A stretch of DNA of 64,000 nt from positions 642,353 through 706,352 of the forward strand of contig QFQS01000003.1 of assembly GCA_003243455.1 (NCBI GenBank), in the 5' to 3' direction. The DNA is from Cereibacter sphaeroides (GTDB lineage Bacteria > Pseudomonadota > Alphaproteobacteria > Rhodobacterales > Rhodobacteraceae). The notes under the pieces are model-generated. The model worked only from the letters and a program-made list of their open reading frames with translations, was not told where the DNA came from and did no database searches. The position numbers and the translations under genes were made by a program. Below are positions 23,587 through 32,052 of the stretch, piece by piece; position 1 is the stretch's first letter; every line of letters starts with the position of its first letter.

Positions 23587-24768
23587 TCATCCATCGGCCA
23601 GCAGTTCAGCTGCGAGAGTTCGAAGCGCATGCGCCGCAACCAGGGGGACCACGCCGTTGCCACAGAGGCGAAGCCGGTCCACCCGGTGGGCCAGCCCATC
23701 AGCGCCTCGACGAACAGCGGGTTCAAGGTCCGGCGCGGCTCGGAGGTATCGCTCCCAGCCATCGGCGTCACCAGGACCTGGCGGCCAAGCAGGCCGTTCA
23801 CCGGAGTGTTCGCCAGCGTCGTCGCACCATCCTTGTGATCCCGTGCCGTCGGCGTCATCCACATCTGACTGGCATGGGTAAGATCTGCCGTCCGGCGATT
23901 GCCCGCGCTCGGCTTGTTTCCATCCGTTGCCATCGGCGTCGGCCAGTCCCGCGCCATCCGGTCGAGACCTTTCTCCTCGCGCCTGTCGCCGTCCCGGCTC
24001 CGAAAGCTGTCGGTCTGCGGCGTCGGCCACATCGCGGCCGTCGTCGCAAGGTTCATGCCGTGCTGACCCGCTGCCTGCAAGGGTGTCGGCTTCGTCTGCC
24101 GGTTCTCGTTCGCACTGGCGCGGGGCGTCGGCCAGAGCCGCAACAGCTCCGTCCGGTTCCCGCCACTCGACCGGGTGCCAGAGCAGGCGCGCGGGGTCGG
24201 CCAGCTCGTCCTCCTCTCGGATGGCGAGGATGAAGAGCCGTTCGCGCTTGTGGGGCGCGCCGACTTCCGCCGCCGTGAAGAGGCCTGCCGCAAGGCGGTA
24301 GCCCATGCCGACCAGTCCGCTGGCGACTTCGGGGAAGCCGAGGCGGAGATGATGGGCAACATTCTCGAGGAAGACGAAGGGCGGTTTGATTTCGCCGATG
24401 ATGCGGGCGACGTGCGGCCAGAGGTGGCGCGGGTCTTCCGCGCCCCGGCGCTTGCCCGCCACACTGAATGGCTGGCACGGATAGCCCGCAGTGACGATGT
24501 CCACCGCGCCGCGCCACGGGCGGCCGTCAAAGGTGGCAACGTCGTCCCAGACAGGCGCGCGATCCAGGGACGTGTCTTCCATCCGCGCCACGAGAGTGGC
24601 TGCGGCGAAGGTCTCCCGTTCGACATGGCCCACAGTTCGATATGCGGGCAAGGCGATGGTGAGCCCGAGGTCGATGCCACCGGCGCCGGAGCAGAGCGAG
24701 AGGCCGAAGAGGCATGCGTCGCCTGTTCCGTCAGGCAGGCCTGCGGAAGGTAAAGCCAGGTCATCCAT
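23587..24768 (-). CDS. DNA (cytosine-5) methyltransferase
   Basis: 393 residues with the C5 methyltransferase motifs in order: FGLSLCSGAGGIDLGL (motif I), AGYPCQPFSVAG (catalytic C98), FLENVAHH (ENV), APHKRERLFI (motif VIII), and a C-terminal RLCGNGVVPLVAAHALR (motifs IX/X). The target-recognition region is unusual: residues about 189-336 hold a series of short LADA/DADG blocks at roughly 28-residue steps. It methylates cytosine in a short target, probably to protect phage DNA from host restriction; no restriction enzyme gene is adjacent. It starts 4 bases after the adenine methyltransferase gene. Confidence 0.93.
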   Translation of the reverse strand: MDDLALPSAGLPDGTGDACLFGLSLCSGAGGIDLGLTIALPAYRTVGHVERETFAAATLVARMEDTSLDRAPVWDDVATFDGRPWRGAVDIVTAGYPCQPFSVAGKRRGAEDPRHLWPHVARIIGEIKPPFVFLENVAHHLRLGFPEVASGLVGMGYRLAAGLFTAAEVGAPHKRERLFILAIREEDELADPARLLWHPVEWREPDGAVAALADAPRQCEREPADEADTLAGSGSARHEPCDDGRDVADAADRQLSEPGRRQARGERSRPDGAGLADADGNGWKQAERGQSPDGRSYPCQSDVDDADGTGSQGWCDDAGEHSGERPAWPPGPGDADGWERYLRAAPDLEPAVRRGADGLAHRVDRLRLCGNGVVPLVAAHALRTLAAELLADG

Positions 24769-24771
24769 CCC

Positions 24772-25998
24772 TCAGCGGTCTTTGGTCTTGAGGTCGTCGT
24801 AGGGCGTTCCATCCCCGTCGAGGACGGCCTGTTTCCCGGTGAATTTCTGCCAGCGCTGGACGGCCACATCGACATAGGCCGGGTTCAGCTCGATGCCGTG
24901 GCAGACTCGGCCCGTGGTCTCGGCTGCGATCAGCGTGGTGCCCGAACCCATGAAGGGCTCGTAGATCGCCTGACCCGGGCTCGAGTTGTTGAGGATCGGC
25001 CGACGCATGCATTCCACAGGCTTCTGGGTGCCGTGGACGGTCTTTTCGTCCTGATCCTTGCCCGAGATATGCCAGAGCGTCGTCTGCTTGCGGTCGCCCG
25101 CCCAGTGGCCTTTGCCGGATTTGCGCACGGCGTACCAAGCGGGCTCATGTTGCCAGTGATAATCGCCCCGGCTCAGAACCAGCCGCTCCTTGGCCCAGAT
25201 GATCTGGGACCGGATCGTGAAGCCCGCGACCTCGAGACTTTCCGCCACGGTCGCCGCGTGCAGCGCGCCGTGCCAGACATAGGCGACATCGCCCGGGAAC
25301 AGTGCCCAGGCCTCACGCCAGTCGGCGCGGTCGTCGTTCAGCACCTTTCCGGTGCGTTTGGTCTTGGCCGCCCCCGCCTGGTTACGCCAGCCCGGGTCGT
25401 ATTCCACGCCGTAGGGCGGATCGGTGACCATCAGCAGCGGCTTCACCGGGCCGAGCAGCCGCTCGACATCGGTGGCGACCGTGCTGTCGCCACAGAGAAG
25501 CCGGTGGTGCCCGAGCAGCCACAGATCGCCGGGGCGGCTGACGGGATCTTCCGGGGTTTCTGGGATCTCATCTTCGCCTTCCTGCGGACCGGTGCCCGCA
25601 TCGAGGCTCGACATCAACGCGTTCACCTCGTCCTCGGTGAAGCCGGTCAGGCCGAGGTCGAAATCCGCCTCCAGCAGGTCCGCCAGTTCGAGGTTCAAGA
25701 GGTCCTTGTCCCATTCGGCATTCTCGCCAGAACGGTTGTCCATGATCCGGAACGCGCGGGCCTGCGAGGCGGTGAGCCCCTTGGCGACATGCACCGGCGC
25801 GGTCTTGAAGCCGAGCTTGCGCGCCGCCTCCAGCCTTGTGTGTCCGGCAAGTACGACCATCGCCTCGTCCACGACGATGGGCTGACGCCAGCCGAACTCC
25901 TGGATCGAGGCCGCGACCGTGGCGATTGCTTGCTCGTTGCGCCGGGGATTGCGCGCATAGGGAATGATCTGCTCGAGCGGCAGGTCGACGACGTCCAT
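24772..25998 (-). CDS. ParB-N domain fused to DNA adenine/cytosine-N4 methyltransferase
   Basis: 408 residues from ATG 25998 (AAGGAC six bases upstream). Residues 1-90 are a ParB/Srx-like nuclease fold: DLPLEQIIPYARNPRRNEQA, VVLAGHTRLEAARKLG. Residues about 155-390 are a methyltransferase with DPPYG (193-197) and, after it, FMGSGTT (349-355), the order of the beta class. Such fusions are common in prophages and modify the phage's own DNA. It lies first in an operon with the cytosine methyltransferase. An earlier in-frame Met would lengthen it but lacks a ribosome site. Confidence 0.92.
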   Translation of the reverse strand: MDVVDLPLEQIIPYARNPRRNEQAIATVAASIQEFGWRQPIVVDEAMVVLAGHTRLEAARKLGFKTAPVHVAKGLTASQARAFRIMDNRSGENAEWDKDLLNLELADLLEADFDLGLTGFTEDEVNALMSSLDAGTGPQEGEDEIPETPEDPVSRPGDLWLLGHHRLLCGDSTVATDVERLLGPVKPLLMVTDPPYGVEYDPGWRNQAGAAKTKRTGKVLNDDRADWREAWALFPGDVAYVWHGALHAATVAESLEVAGFTIRSQIIWAKERLVLSRGDYHWQHEPAWYAVRKSGKGHWAGDRKQTTLWHISGKDQDEKTVHGTQKPVECMRRPILNNSSPGQAIYEPFMGSGTTLIAAETTGRVCHGIELNPAYVDVAVQRWQKFTGKQAVLDGDGTPYDDLKTKDR

Positions 25999-26369
25999 GG
26001 GAATGTCCTTGGGGTGCCGGGCGGCGAAATGAGGGGCGTGAACCGAAATGCCCCCGCAGGGCTGTTTCGGTTCAGGCATGGGGTGTCGGGCCGTCAGGCC
26101 CTTCGCGTGTTGCCGCGTGGGCCCAAGCGAAACGAAACGGCTATTTTCAGGGGCGTCACTGGGAAACCCTCGCGCTTCGCCCGCCCGCATAGGATGGACG
26201 CCGGGAAGGACCCGCCGATTTCAGGGAAATGGGCGTGAACGCGGCCCTGCTGTCGCGGGTCCGCGCGAACGGAAACGGGGAGAGCCGTCTTCCGACGCAC
26301 TCTCCCCATCATATCCTTCAGATAGCACGGATCTGTTGCATCTGTCGAAGATCAAAGTGTTGCAACACT
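25999..26369. other. Gap of about 370 bases with a 16-bp palindrome
   Basis: Between the ParB-methyltransferase start and the DUF6362 stop. Open frames here look like chance. At 26355-26370 AAGTGTTGCAACACTT is a perfect palindrome directly after the DUF6362 stop, in an AT-richer patch; it may be an operator or part of a terminator without a T-tract. The gap probably holds the methyltransferase operon promoter. Confidence 0.5.
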
Positions 26370-26756
26370 TCATGCAGCCGCAGCATTCAGCCGCGCGGCG
26401 ATCTTGGTGAGCGCGAGCTTGTGCTGGCGCCACGCGGTCGAGCGGTCGACGCCCAGCTCATGGGTGATCTGCTTCCACGGCCGCCGGGCGGCACGCCACC
26501 AGATCAGGCGGCGTTCACTCTCGCCAAGCCAGAGCACCCAGTCGAAGGTCTGCTCGAGCCGCGAGATAGCGGCGGCCGAGGGCCAGACCCGCATCGGTTC
26601 GGGCTCCATGGCGAGGATTTCGCGCCCGGTGCGGATCACCTGTGGCCAGGCGTTGAAATAGCCCTGCACCTTCACGGGCGGCAATTTGCGCAGGGTGCGG
26701 AACGCCTCCTCGAAATGATCGGCGACGTCCTCGGCGGTCCAGTTGTGCTCAGCCAT
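26370..26756 (-). CDS. DUF6362 family protein, probable DNA-binding
   Basis: 128 residues from ATG 26756. The DUF6362 pattern is clear: WTAEDVADHFEEAFRTLRKL, MRVWPSAAAISRLEQTFDW, and a C-terminal helix-turn-helix, ARRPWKQITHELGVDRSTAW. It overlaps the upstream gene by 8 bases. Members lie near the end of the early region in Rhodobacterales prophages, where they may act as a late-gene regulator or terminase-related factor; that is inference. Confidence 0.82.
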   Translation of the reverse strand: MAEHNWTAEDVADHFEEAFRTLRKLPPVKVQGYFNAWPQVIRTGREILAMEPEPMRVWPSAAAISRLEQTFDWVLWLGESERRLIWWRAARRPWKQITHELGVDRSTAWRQHKLALTKIAARLNAAAA

Positions 26757-26946
26757 GGCGCAGATCCTCGGCCGGGCGTGGACCATAGAGCCGCGTGCCC
26801 AGCTGCTCGACGAGTTCACGCTCGGGCCAGGTCAGGCGCTGGTCATCCACGCTGACGGCCAGCACACCCTGTTCGCGCCAGCCGTCGCGCTTGACCTCAT
26901 CGGGCGACCGGCGCTGGCCGCCATAGCCCTTGGGATGGAACCTCAT
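26749..26946 (-). CDS. Small phage protein, function unknown
   Basis: 65 residues, basic start MRFHPKGYGGQRRSPDEVKR, then GVLAVSVDDQRLTWPERELV and LGTRLYGPR. It is locked into the operon by overlaps of 4 bases with the RuvC gene and 8 bases with DUF6362. This small protein occurs between the same neighbours in related prophages. No known domain. Confidence 0.68.
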   Translation of the reverse strand: MRFHPKGYGGQRRSPDEVKRDGWREQGVLAVSVDDQRLTWPERELVEQLGTRLYGPRPAEDLRHG

Positions 26947-27431
26947 GCCGCACCTCCACGGGCGTCGAGGGCCCAGAGCAGGATTGCGATGGCATCGGCC
27001 TCGTTGTCGTCTTCGGGGCTGAACCCCTTCGCGCGGGCCGCATCGATCATGGCCTGCTTCGGCGCATTGCCCTTGCCGGTGGCGTGGCGCTTGATCGTGC
27101 CCACCGGCACGCCCTCGTAGGGAATGCCCCGCAACTCGCCCCAGCTGGTGAGAGAGGCCATCAGCCCGCCATAGACATGGGCCGCGTCAGTTCCGGCGTG
27201 GCGGCGGACCTCCTCGAACCAGATCGCGGCGATCGGACCGGACAGACGGTCCAGTTCGGTTAGCCAGTTGGTGAAGCGCAGATAGCGCATGCCTCCGCCG
27301 TCATAGCGCCCGGGCCGAAAGCTGGCGGTGCCGCTGGTGATCAGCCCGTCGTGGCTGCGCAAGGCCCAGCCGGTGGTTGTGCCGAGATCGAGCGCCAGGA
27401 TGCAGCGCGGGTATTCGTTGGATTGGGTCAT
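26943..27431 (-). CDS. RuvC-like Holliday junction endonuclease
   Basis: 162 residues. RNase H-fold marks: ILALDLGTTTGWAL (first acidic strand), AAIWFEEV (second acidic residue), TIKRHATGKGNAPKQAM (the RuvC lysine region) and EDDNEADAIAILLWAL (final acidic pair). Phage RuvC-type nucleases resolve recombination or replication branches before packaging. ATG 27431 is preceded by GAGGAGG. It follows the primase operon after a 390-base AT-rich gap. Confidence 0.88.
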   Translation of the reverse strand: MTQSNEYPRCILALDLGTTTGWALRSHDGLITSGTASFRPGRYDGGGMRYLRFTNWLTELDRLSGPIAAIWFEEVRRHAGTDAAHVYGGLMASLTSWGELRGIPYEGVPVGTIKRHATGKGNAPKQAMIDAARAKGFSPEDDNEADAIAILLWALDARGGAA

Positions 27432-27821
27432 GAGAGACCTCCTCTTCGCGTTTATGAGCGAGGCGAGCGGGCTGGCCGGTGAAGGCTGCGGTCTCGCCAG
27501 GCCCCGAAGGGTGGTCTGGTCAGTTCATGGGCTGGGCAGCTGTGCCGCCCGGCAAATCCTTCAGAACCTTCAGAGGGGCGTCTTGAAAGATTTCCGCCCC
27601 TAAGTGGTTGTCCTGTATGTCTAATATATAATCTTTCAATTATTCAATATTTCAATAGGTACCTGTCTCTCTCTTTGAGAACGCGCGTGCACGCGTATAG
27701 GGGAAAGGGGTCCTCTTGAAAGATTGAAGGATTTGAAGGATTCGGTTTTTCCTTTTCGTTTCTGATGCTTGACGGAATTTCGGCTTCAAGGGCCGCTTCA
27801 GGCGGCTTGAAGGATCTCCGC
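27432..27821. other. AT-rich repeat region, candidate phage replication origin
   Basis: About 390 bases between RuvC and the primase-polymerase gene. Plus-strand 27639-27660 is a run of TTTCAAT/ATTCAAT units. On the minus strand 27745-27715 holds three adjacent 8-9 base units of the form TCCTTCAA(A/T), and TCTTTCAAG recurs at 27596-27586. The base composition drops sharply against the surroundings. Tandem short repeats plus an AT-rich tract beside the replication helicase suggest an origin; this is inference. Confidence 0.4.
27784..27812 (-). terminator. Long hairpin after the primase-polymerase gene
   Basis: CTTCAAG (27784-27790) pairs with CTTGAAG (27806-27812), and an inner GCCGC/GCGGC stem closes a TTCAG loop, with one bulged base. 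It lies 10 bases past the primase-polymerase stop on the minus strand. There is no long T-tract, so it is a probable but weak terminator. Confidence 0.45.
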
Positions 27822-30095
27822 TTACCCGCCCCACCGGGCCATCCGGTAGACCATGGCCTGCTTGGTCGAGGAGCCGCGCATGCCCGTCGTGATGTCGCCG
27901 CTCTCGATCAGCGTCAGCAGGATTTCGTCGCGGTCGCGCGATTTCAGCCATTGAGAAGCGCGGGTGATCTCGGATTTGGTGATCCCCTTTGGCCCGGCCG
28001 CGCGGACGATCTCCTTGAGCCGCTTCAGATGCGCTTCGGTCTCGGTATCCGCCACATGGCGCTCGACCGCTTCCATGGTGCGCCGCGCATAATGGCGCAC
28101 GAAGCCGATGGCCCAGTCCGCCGCGGTAATGTCGATCTCGGGGCGCACAGGATCGCGCCCGACGGCGACGATCAACGCCAGCTTCAGCGCGTTCTCACCG
28201 ATGCGGGCGAGGATGGCAGTGAAGGCCGTGCCGGCCGCTGCCCGCAGCTCCTCGGTCAGGGCGTCGCTGAGCTCGGCGAACCGGGCCCTTGCCGTATCCG
28301 ACATCGGCACGGTCATCGGGTTCACGGCGGTGTTCTGATCGGCGGTCCTGCCGGTCAGGTTGCCCTTCACGGCCCCGCCGCCTTTGGCGACCAGCTGGAG
28401 CGCCTGGATCAGCGCGGGCGGGGCTTGCCGGATGCCGACGGCGAGGTTCTCGTCCGGGTAGTCCTCATCACTCGGCAGGATCAGAAAGCGCGCAAGCGAG
28501 CCGTCGACCACATTCGCGCCCTGCAGCGCGCCCCAGAAATGCAGCGGCGTCGTGGTGCCATAGACGCAAAGGCAAGGCTGGTTGATGTCGCGCCGCTCAT
28601 TGGTGCCGTCGCGGTTCGCATATTCGGCCCCGAGGAAGATCCCGCCGGCGGCTGTGAACAGTTCGGTCATGTTGTCGAGGATCTCGGTGATATGGCGCGG
28701 GCTGCGTTTGCGGTCAGCGGCGGCCGACAGGAACATCCCGAATTCGTCGATCTGGAACAGGATCGCGGGTTGCCGATGGAGCGCAGTCAGGAGACCTGCA
28801 CCCGAAGCGATCTTGTTTCCGCCGAGATGGTGGGCGAGACCCGCCTCGAAGAAGACCTCGTTGATGATCTCGCGGGCGTGGTTCTTGCCCGAGCCGCTGT
28901 CCGCGATCCCCACGACATAGAGGTTCGAGCGCAGGTTGCTGGTCGTGCGGTACCGCCGCCCCATCAGCGCGCCGATGGCGCAGAGGCTCGCCCCGAGCGA
29001 CAGAAGCGGTTGCGGGCGGCGGGCGGTGGCCAGCATGTAGCCGGTCAGATCGCCCACGAGGCCATCGGGGATGGTCAGGCTGCAGGTGGGCCTTTCCGGG
29101 TCGGCGACGGTCGGCGCGCTCCCCTCCAGCCGGGCCAGTAGATCGGCGGCCGGATGCGGGCCGTCTGGATCGACGCTGCCATCGAGGCGCAGGGCAGCAT
29201 CGGGCTGCCAGCCGCGTTCCATGGCGAGATGATAGATCGTGCCTGCGCCGATCCGGCCGGGCTTGAAGCTCGTCCAGGCGCGGGCCGTGGTCGCAGGCAC
29301 ATCCTTTGCCGCCTGAGCCGACCAGGTGGCAAAGACCTCGCCGCCCTCATCGCCAAGCCCCCCCTTCAGCGCCATGCCGATGCGCATCCAGCTGTCGTAA
29401 TCGAGCTCGTCATTCGGCAGCCAGTCGAGCGCCGACCGGATGGCCGGCAAGGTGCCGATCTGCCCGTGGTTGCGCAGCACGGTGGCCGGTGCGGCCGTGC
29501 GCAGCCCGCGCTGACGCAGGGCCTCGGGCAGCATCGCATAAGCCTCCTCGATGAAGGCCGCCGCCGCTTCCGCCGTGATTTCCGGAAGACCGCTGATATC
29601 GAGATCGGCCAGCCCCTCGTCGGGCCAGACATAGGGCGCGCCGGTGTCGGGGTGGTCGGCATAGGCCAGAAACTGCTGCCCGAGGCAGAGCACCTCGAGC
29701 GGATGGCGTTTGATGCCCCGAAACGGTGCGGCCGTGCGATAGACCAGCATGCGCTTCGGGGCGCGGCCGATGCGCAGCGCGGGCGTGTCACCGAGGCGCG
29801 CCCGGGCCAGCGCTTCGATCTGCAACGCCAGTTCGGCGTCCGTCGCGATATCGATATCGACCGCCGCCACCGCTCCGCCGACGATTCCGATGCCGCAATC
29901 AGGCCAAGTAGCCCAGGTCGCGACCTCGACCTCCGTGGTCGGGCGTTCGGCATGTCGGTTCCATTCCGGGTAATCGGCCCAGCCGCCGCGCTGGAACCGG
30001 CCGGGCTTCTTGGTGCCCGGGCCGATCGGCAGGATGGCATAGCCATTGGTGACGAGCCGCGCGCCGAAGCGCGCCATCCAGGACGTGTCGGCCAT
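27822..30095 (-). CDS. Primase-polymerase / DUF3987-type replicative helicase fusion
   Basis: 757 residues from ATG 30095 (GGAGGTG eight bases upstream). Residues about 1-180 are a bifunctional primase-polymerase (Prim-Pol) domain: GYAILPIGPGTKKPGRF, VAAVDIDIATD as acidic metal site (79-86). A middle helical PriCT-like segment (SALDWLPNDELDYDSWMRIG) follows. Residues about 375-757 are a RecA-like ATPase: GIADSGSGKNHA (Walker A, K404) and ILFQIDEFGMFL (Walker B). It would prime and unwind phage DNA, the core of a self-contained replication module. Confidence 0.9.
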   Translation of the reverse strand: MADTSWMARFGARLVTNGYAILPIGPGTKKPGRFQRGGWADYPEWNRHAERPTTEVEVATWATWPDCGIGIVGGAVAAVDIDIATDAELALQIEALARARLGDTPALRIGRAPKRMLVYRTAAPFRGIKRHPLEVLCLGQQFLAYADHPDTGAPYVWPDEGLADLDISGLPEITAEAAAAFIEEAYAMLPEALRQRGLRTAAPATVLRNHGQIGTLPAIRSALDWLPNDELDYDSWMRIGMALKGGLGDEGGEVFATWSAQAAKDVPATTARAWTSFKPGRIGAGTIYHLAMERGWQPDAALRLDGSVDPDGPHPAADLLARLEGSAPTVADPERPTCSLTIPDGLVGDLTGYMLATARRPQPLLSLGASLCAIGALMGRRYRTTSNLRSNLYVVGIADSGSGKNHAREIINEVFFEAGLAHHLGGNKIASGAGLLTALHRQPAILFQIDEFGMFLSAAADRKRSPRHITEILDNMTELFTAAGGIFLGAEYANRDGTNERRDINQPCLCVYGTTTPLHFWGALQGANVVDGSLARFLILPSDEDYPDENLAVGIRQAPPALIQALQLVAKGGGAVKGNLTGRTADQNTAVNPMTVPMSDTARARFAELSDALTEELRAAAGTAFTAILARIGENALKLALIVAVGRDPVRPEIDITAADWAIGFVRHYARRTMEAVERHVADTETEAHLKRLKEIVRAAGPKGITKSEITRASQWLKSRDRDEILLTLIESGDITTGMRGSSTKQAMVYRMARWGG

Positions 30096-30481
30096 CAGAA
30101 CGGCACCTCCGGCGCCATCGCGTCGAGCCGGTTGCGATCCTTCGCCGCCAGCGCGCGCAGGTGGTCGCAATAGCCGGTGACGACGGCATCGAGAAACCGG
30201 GCCCATTCCTCCTCGGACAGGGTCGCGAGGTCGGATTTGGCGATGGCTTCCAGATATTCGCCGCCCATTTGGCCACCAAAGGCCATGGCATCCGTCTCAT
30301 TCGGGGTCGGATCGATCATGCCCTGCCTCCCATGGCAGAGGTCCTGACAGGCACGGCTGCAGAGCCGCTTGCGGCTGGCGTCACGCCGCGGGTCGGTGCG
30401 GCGGAACCCCGGTTCGAACCAGCCAAACCCGCGAGGTTCCCGGTGGCAGACGGCGCAGAGGCCGGGGTCGGATGGGCACAT
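30095..30481 (-). CDS. DUF6511 zinc-finger-like protein
   Basis: 128 residues. N-terminal Cys pairs CAVCHREPRGFGWF and RLCSRACQD form a probable zinc knuckle; the C-terminal part (NETDAMAFGGQMGGEYLEAI, then LSEEEWARFLDAVVTGYCDHL) is the conserved DUF6511 body. Its stop overlaps the primase-polymerase start in TGATG. The zinc-knuckle half overlaps the end of the helicase gene by 166 bases in another frame; both frames look conserved. Function unknown, replication-associated by location. Confidence 0.8.
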   Translation of the reverse strand: MCPSDPGLCAVCHREPRGFGWFEPGFRRTDPRRDASRKRLCSRACQDLCHGRQGMIDPTPNETDAMAFGGQMGGEYLEAIAKSDLATLSEEEWARFLDAVVTGYCDHLRALAAKDRNRLDAMAPEVPF

Positions 30482-32052
30482 GGGGCGAACCTGTAACCGG
30501 AGATTTCAAGATAGCGGCCCGAGGGGCGGACCGAGATGTCGCTGGGGCGCGCAAGGCGGCTCGTCTGCGCGAGGGCCTCGGCCACGCTCAGCGGCACGGG
30601 GCAGCCGGGCGCGCGCTTGCGCCACCACTCGGCCGCCTTCTGGCGGGCATAGCCCTGATGCTCGAGGCAGACCCATTCGCTGTAGGTGGCAAGGCCGCAG
30701 CTATAGGTCACCTTGAGCGACGGACGCCCGCCTGCCTTGTCGTGGCGGCTGTAGGAAACGCCCGTGACCGGAAGCCATTGCTGCTTTGGCGAAAGCACCG
30801 GCAGCGTGGCGGCCGTGGGGGCGATCTTCACCTCGCGCGCCGGGAAGACATAGCCGCAATCCGGGCATTCCGTCGCCGAGAGCGCGATGATGCTGTCGCA
30901 CTCCGGGCAGACCTTGGTCGGTGCCTCGCCCCCGCCGCCATCACCGGGGCGCTTGGGCCGCACCAGATCGATCGGCCCGTGGCGACGGACATTGCCCGCG
31001 AAGTCCAGCACCAGGCAGTTCTCCTTGCCCGGCGCAAGACGGGTGCCGCGCCCGACCATCTGCACATAGAGCCCGGCCGATTGCGTGGGACGCAGGAGCG
31101 CGATCAGGTCGACCCCCGGCGCGTTGAAGCCGGTGGTCAGCACGCCCATAGAGGCCAGCGCCCGGATTTCGCCGCGCTTGAAGGCGGCAAGGATCGCATC
31201 GCGCTCGTCCTTCGGCGTGTCGCCAAAGATCGTGCGGCAGCTGATGCCCTGGCGGCCGAATTCCTCCGCCACATGACGCGCATGCTCGACGCCCGAGCAG
31301 AAGGCCAGCCAGGATTTCCGGTCGCGGCCATGCTCGATGATCTCGGCGACGGCCGCGCGGGTGATGGCGTCCTGATCGACCGCCGCCGCCAGATCGCGCG
31401 CAATGAAGTCGCCCGCGCGGGTGCCTACTTTCGAGACGTCGAGCCGGGTTGCGGGCTGCTTCGAGACCAGAGGGCTCAGATACCCCACATCGATCAGCTC
31501 GCGGACCGGGGCCTCATAGGCGATGTCGGTGAAGAGCGCATTCTGCCCTTCGTGCAGCATCCCGCAGTCGAGCCGGAACGGCGTGGCGGTCAACCCGATC
31601 ACCTTGAGCGCCGGGTTGATCGCTTTCAGCGCGTCGAGGAAGCGCCGATACATCGTGCTCGACTTGCCGGGGATCAGATGCGCCTCGTCGATCAGCACCA
31701 GATCGGTGTGGCCGATCTCTCCCGCGCGGCGGTGGATCGACTGGATACCGGCGAAGAGGATCCGCGCCTGAGCCTCGCGCTTGCCGAGGCCCGCCGAATA
31801 GATGCCAGCCGGGGCATCGGGCCAGAGGCCGATCATCTCGGCATGGTTCTGGGCGATCAGCTCGCGCACGTGGGTCACGATCATGATGCGCTGATCGGGC
31901 CAGGCCTTCAGCACGCCCTCGATGAAGGAGGCCATGACGAGCGACTTGCCGCCCGCGGTCGGAATGACCACCAGCGGATTGCCGGTGTGGGTCTGGAAAT
32001 AGCCGTAGATCGCGGTGATCGCGGCCTGTTGGTAGGGGCGCAGGATCAGCAT
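30316..32052 (-). CDS. DEAD/DEAH-box helicase
   Basis: 578 residues, superfamily 2: LRPYQQAAI (Q-like), IPTAGGKS (Walker A, residues 30-37), VLIDEAH (DEAH), GLTATPFR (motif III), and QMVGRGTRLAPG (motif VI). A zinc ribbon (VCPECDS...CPDCGYVFP) follows, then a small domain ending DISVRPSGRYLEISGYRF. The Pro/Ala-rich last 35 residues coincide with the DUF6511 start and look unconstrained. It would open or remodel DNA in phage replication or recombination. It begins inside the PD-(D/E)XK gene's stop. Confidence 0.92.
   Translation of the reverse strand: MLILRPYQQAAITAIYGYFQTHTGNPLVVIPTAGGKSLVMASFIEGVLKAWPDQRIMIVTHVRELIAQNHAEMIGLWPDAPAGIYSAGLGKREAQARILFAGIQSIHRRAGEIGHTDLVLIDEAHLIPGKSSTMYRRFLDALKAINPALKVIGLTATPFRLDCGMLHEGQNALFTDIAYEAPVRELIDVGYLSPLVSKQPATRLDVSKVGTRAGDFIARDLAAAVDQDAITRAAVAEIIEHGRDRKSWLAFCSGVEHARHVAEEFGRQGISCRTIFGDTPKDERDAILAAFKRGEIRALASMGVLTTGFNAPGVDLIALLRPTQSAGLYVQMVGRGTRLAPGKENCLVLDFAGNVRRHGPIDLVRPKRPGDGGGGEAPTKVCPECDSIIALSATECPDCGYVFPAREVKIAPTAATLPVLSPKQQWLPVTGVSYSRHDKAGGRPSLKVTYSCGLATYSEWVCLEHQGYARQKAAEWWRKRAPGCPVPLSVAEALAQTSRLARPSDISVRPSGRYLEISGYRFAPCAHPTPASAPSATGNLAGLAGSNRGSAAPTRGVTPAASGSAAVPVRTSAMGGRA

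Noticed and set aside
23574..24875. 433-codon minus-strand frame overlapping the C5 methyltransferase
   Set aside because: It is Ser/Arg/Pro-rich and lacks motifs, while the other frame holds every C5 methyltransferase motif.
26094..26312. 72-codon minus-strand frame in the gap before the ParB-methyltransferase gene
   Set aside because: No ribosome site, low-complexity content and no recognisable domain; treated as chance.
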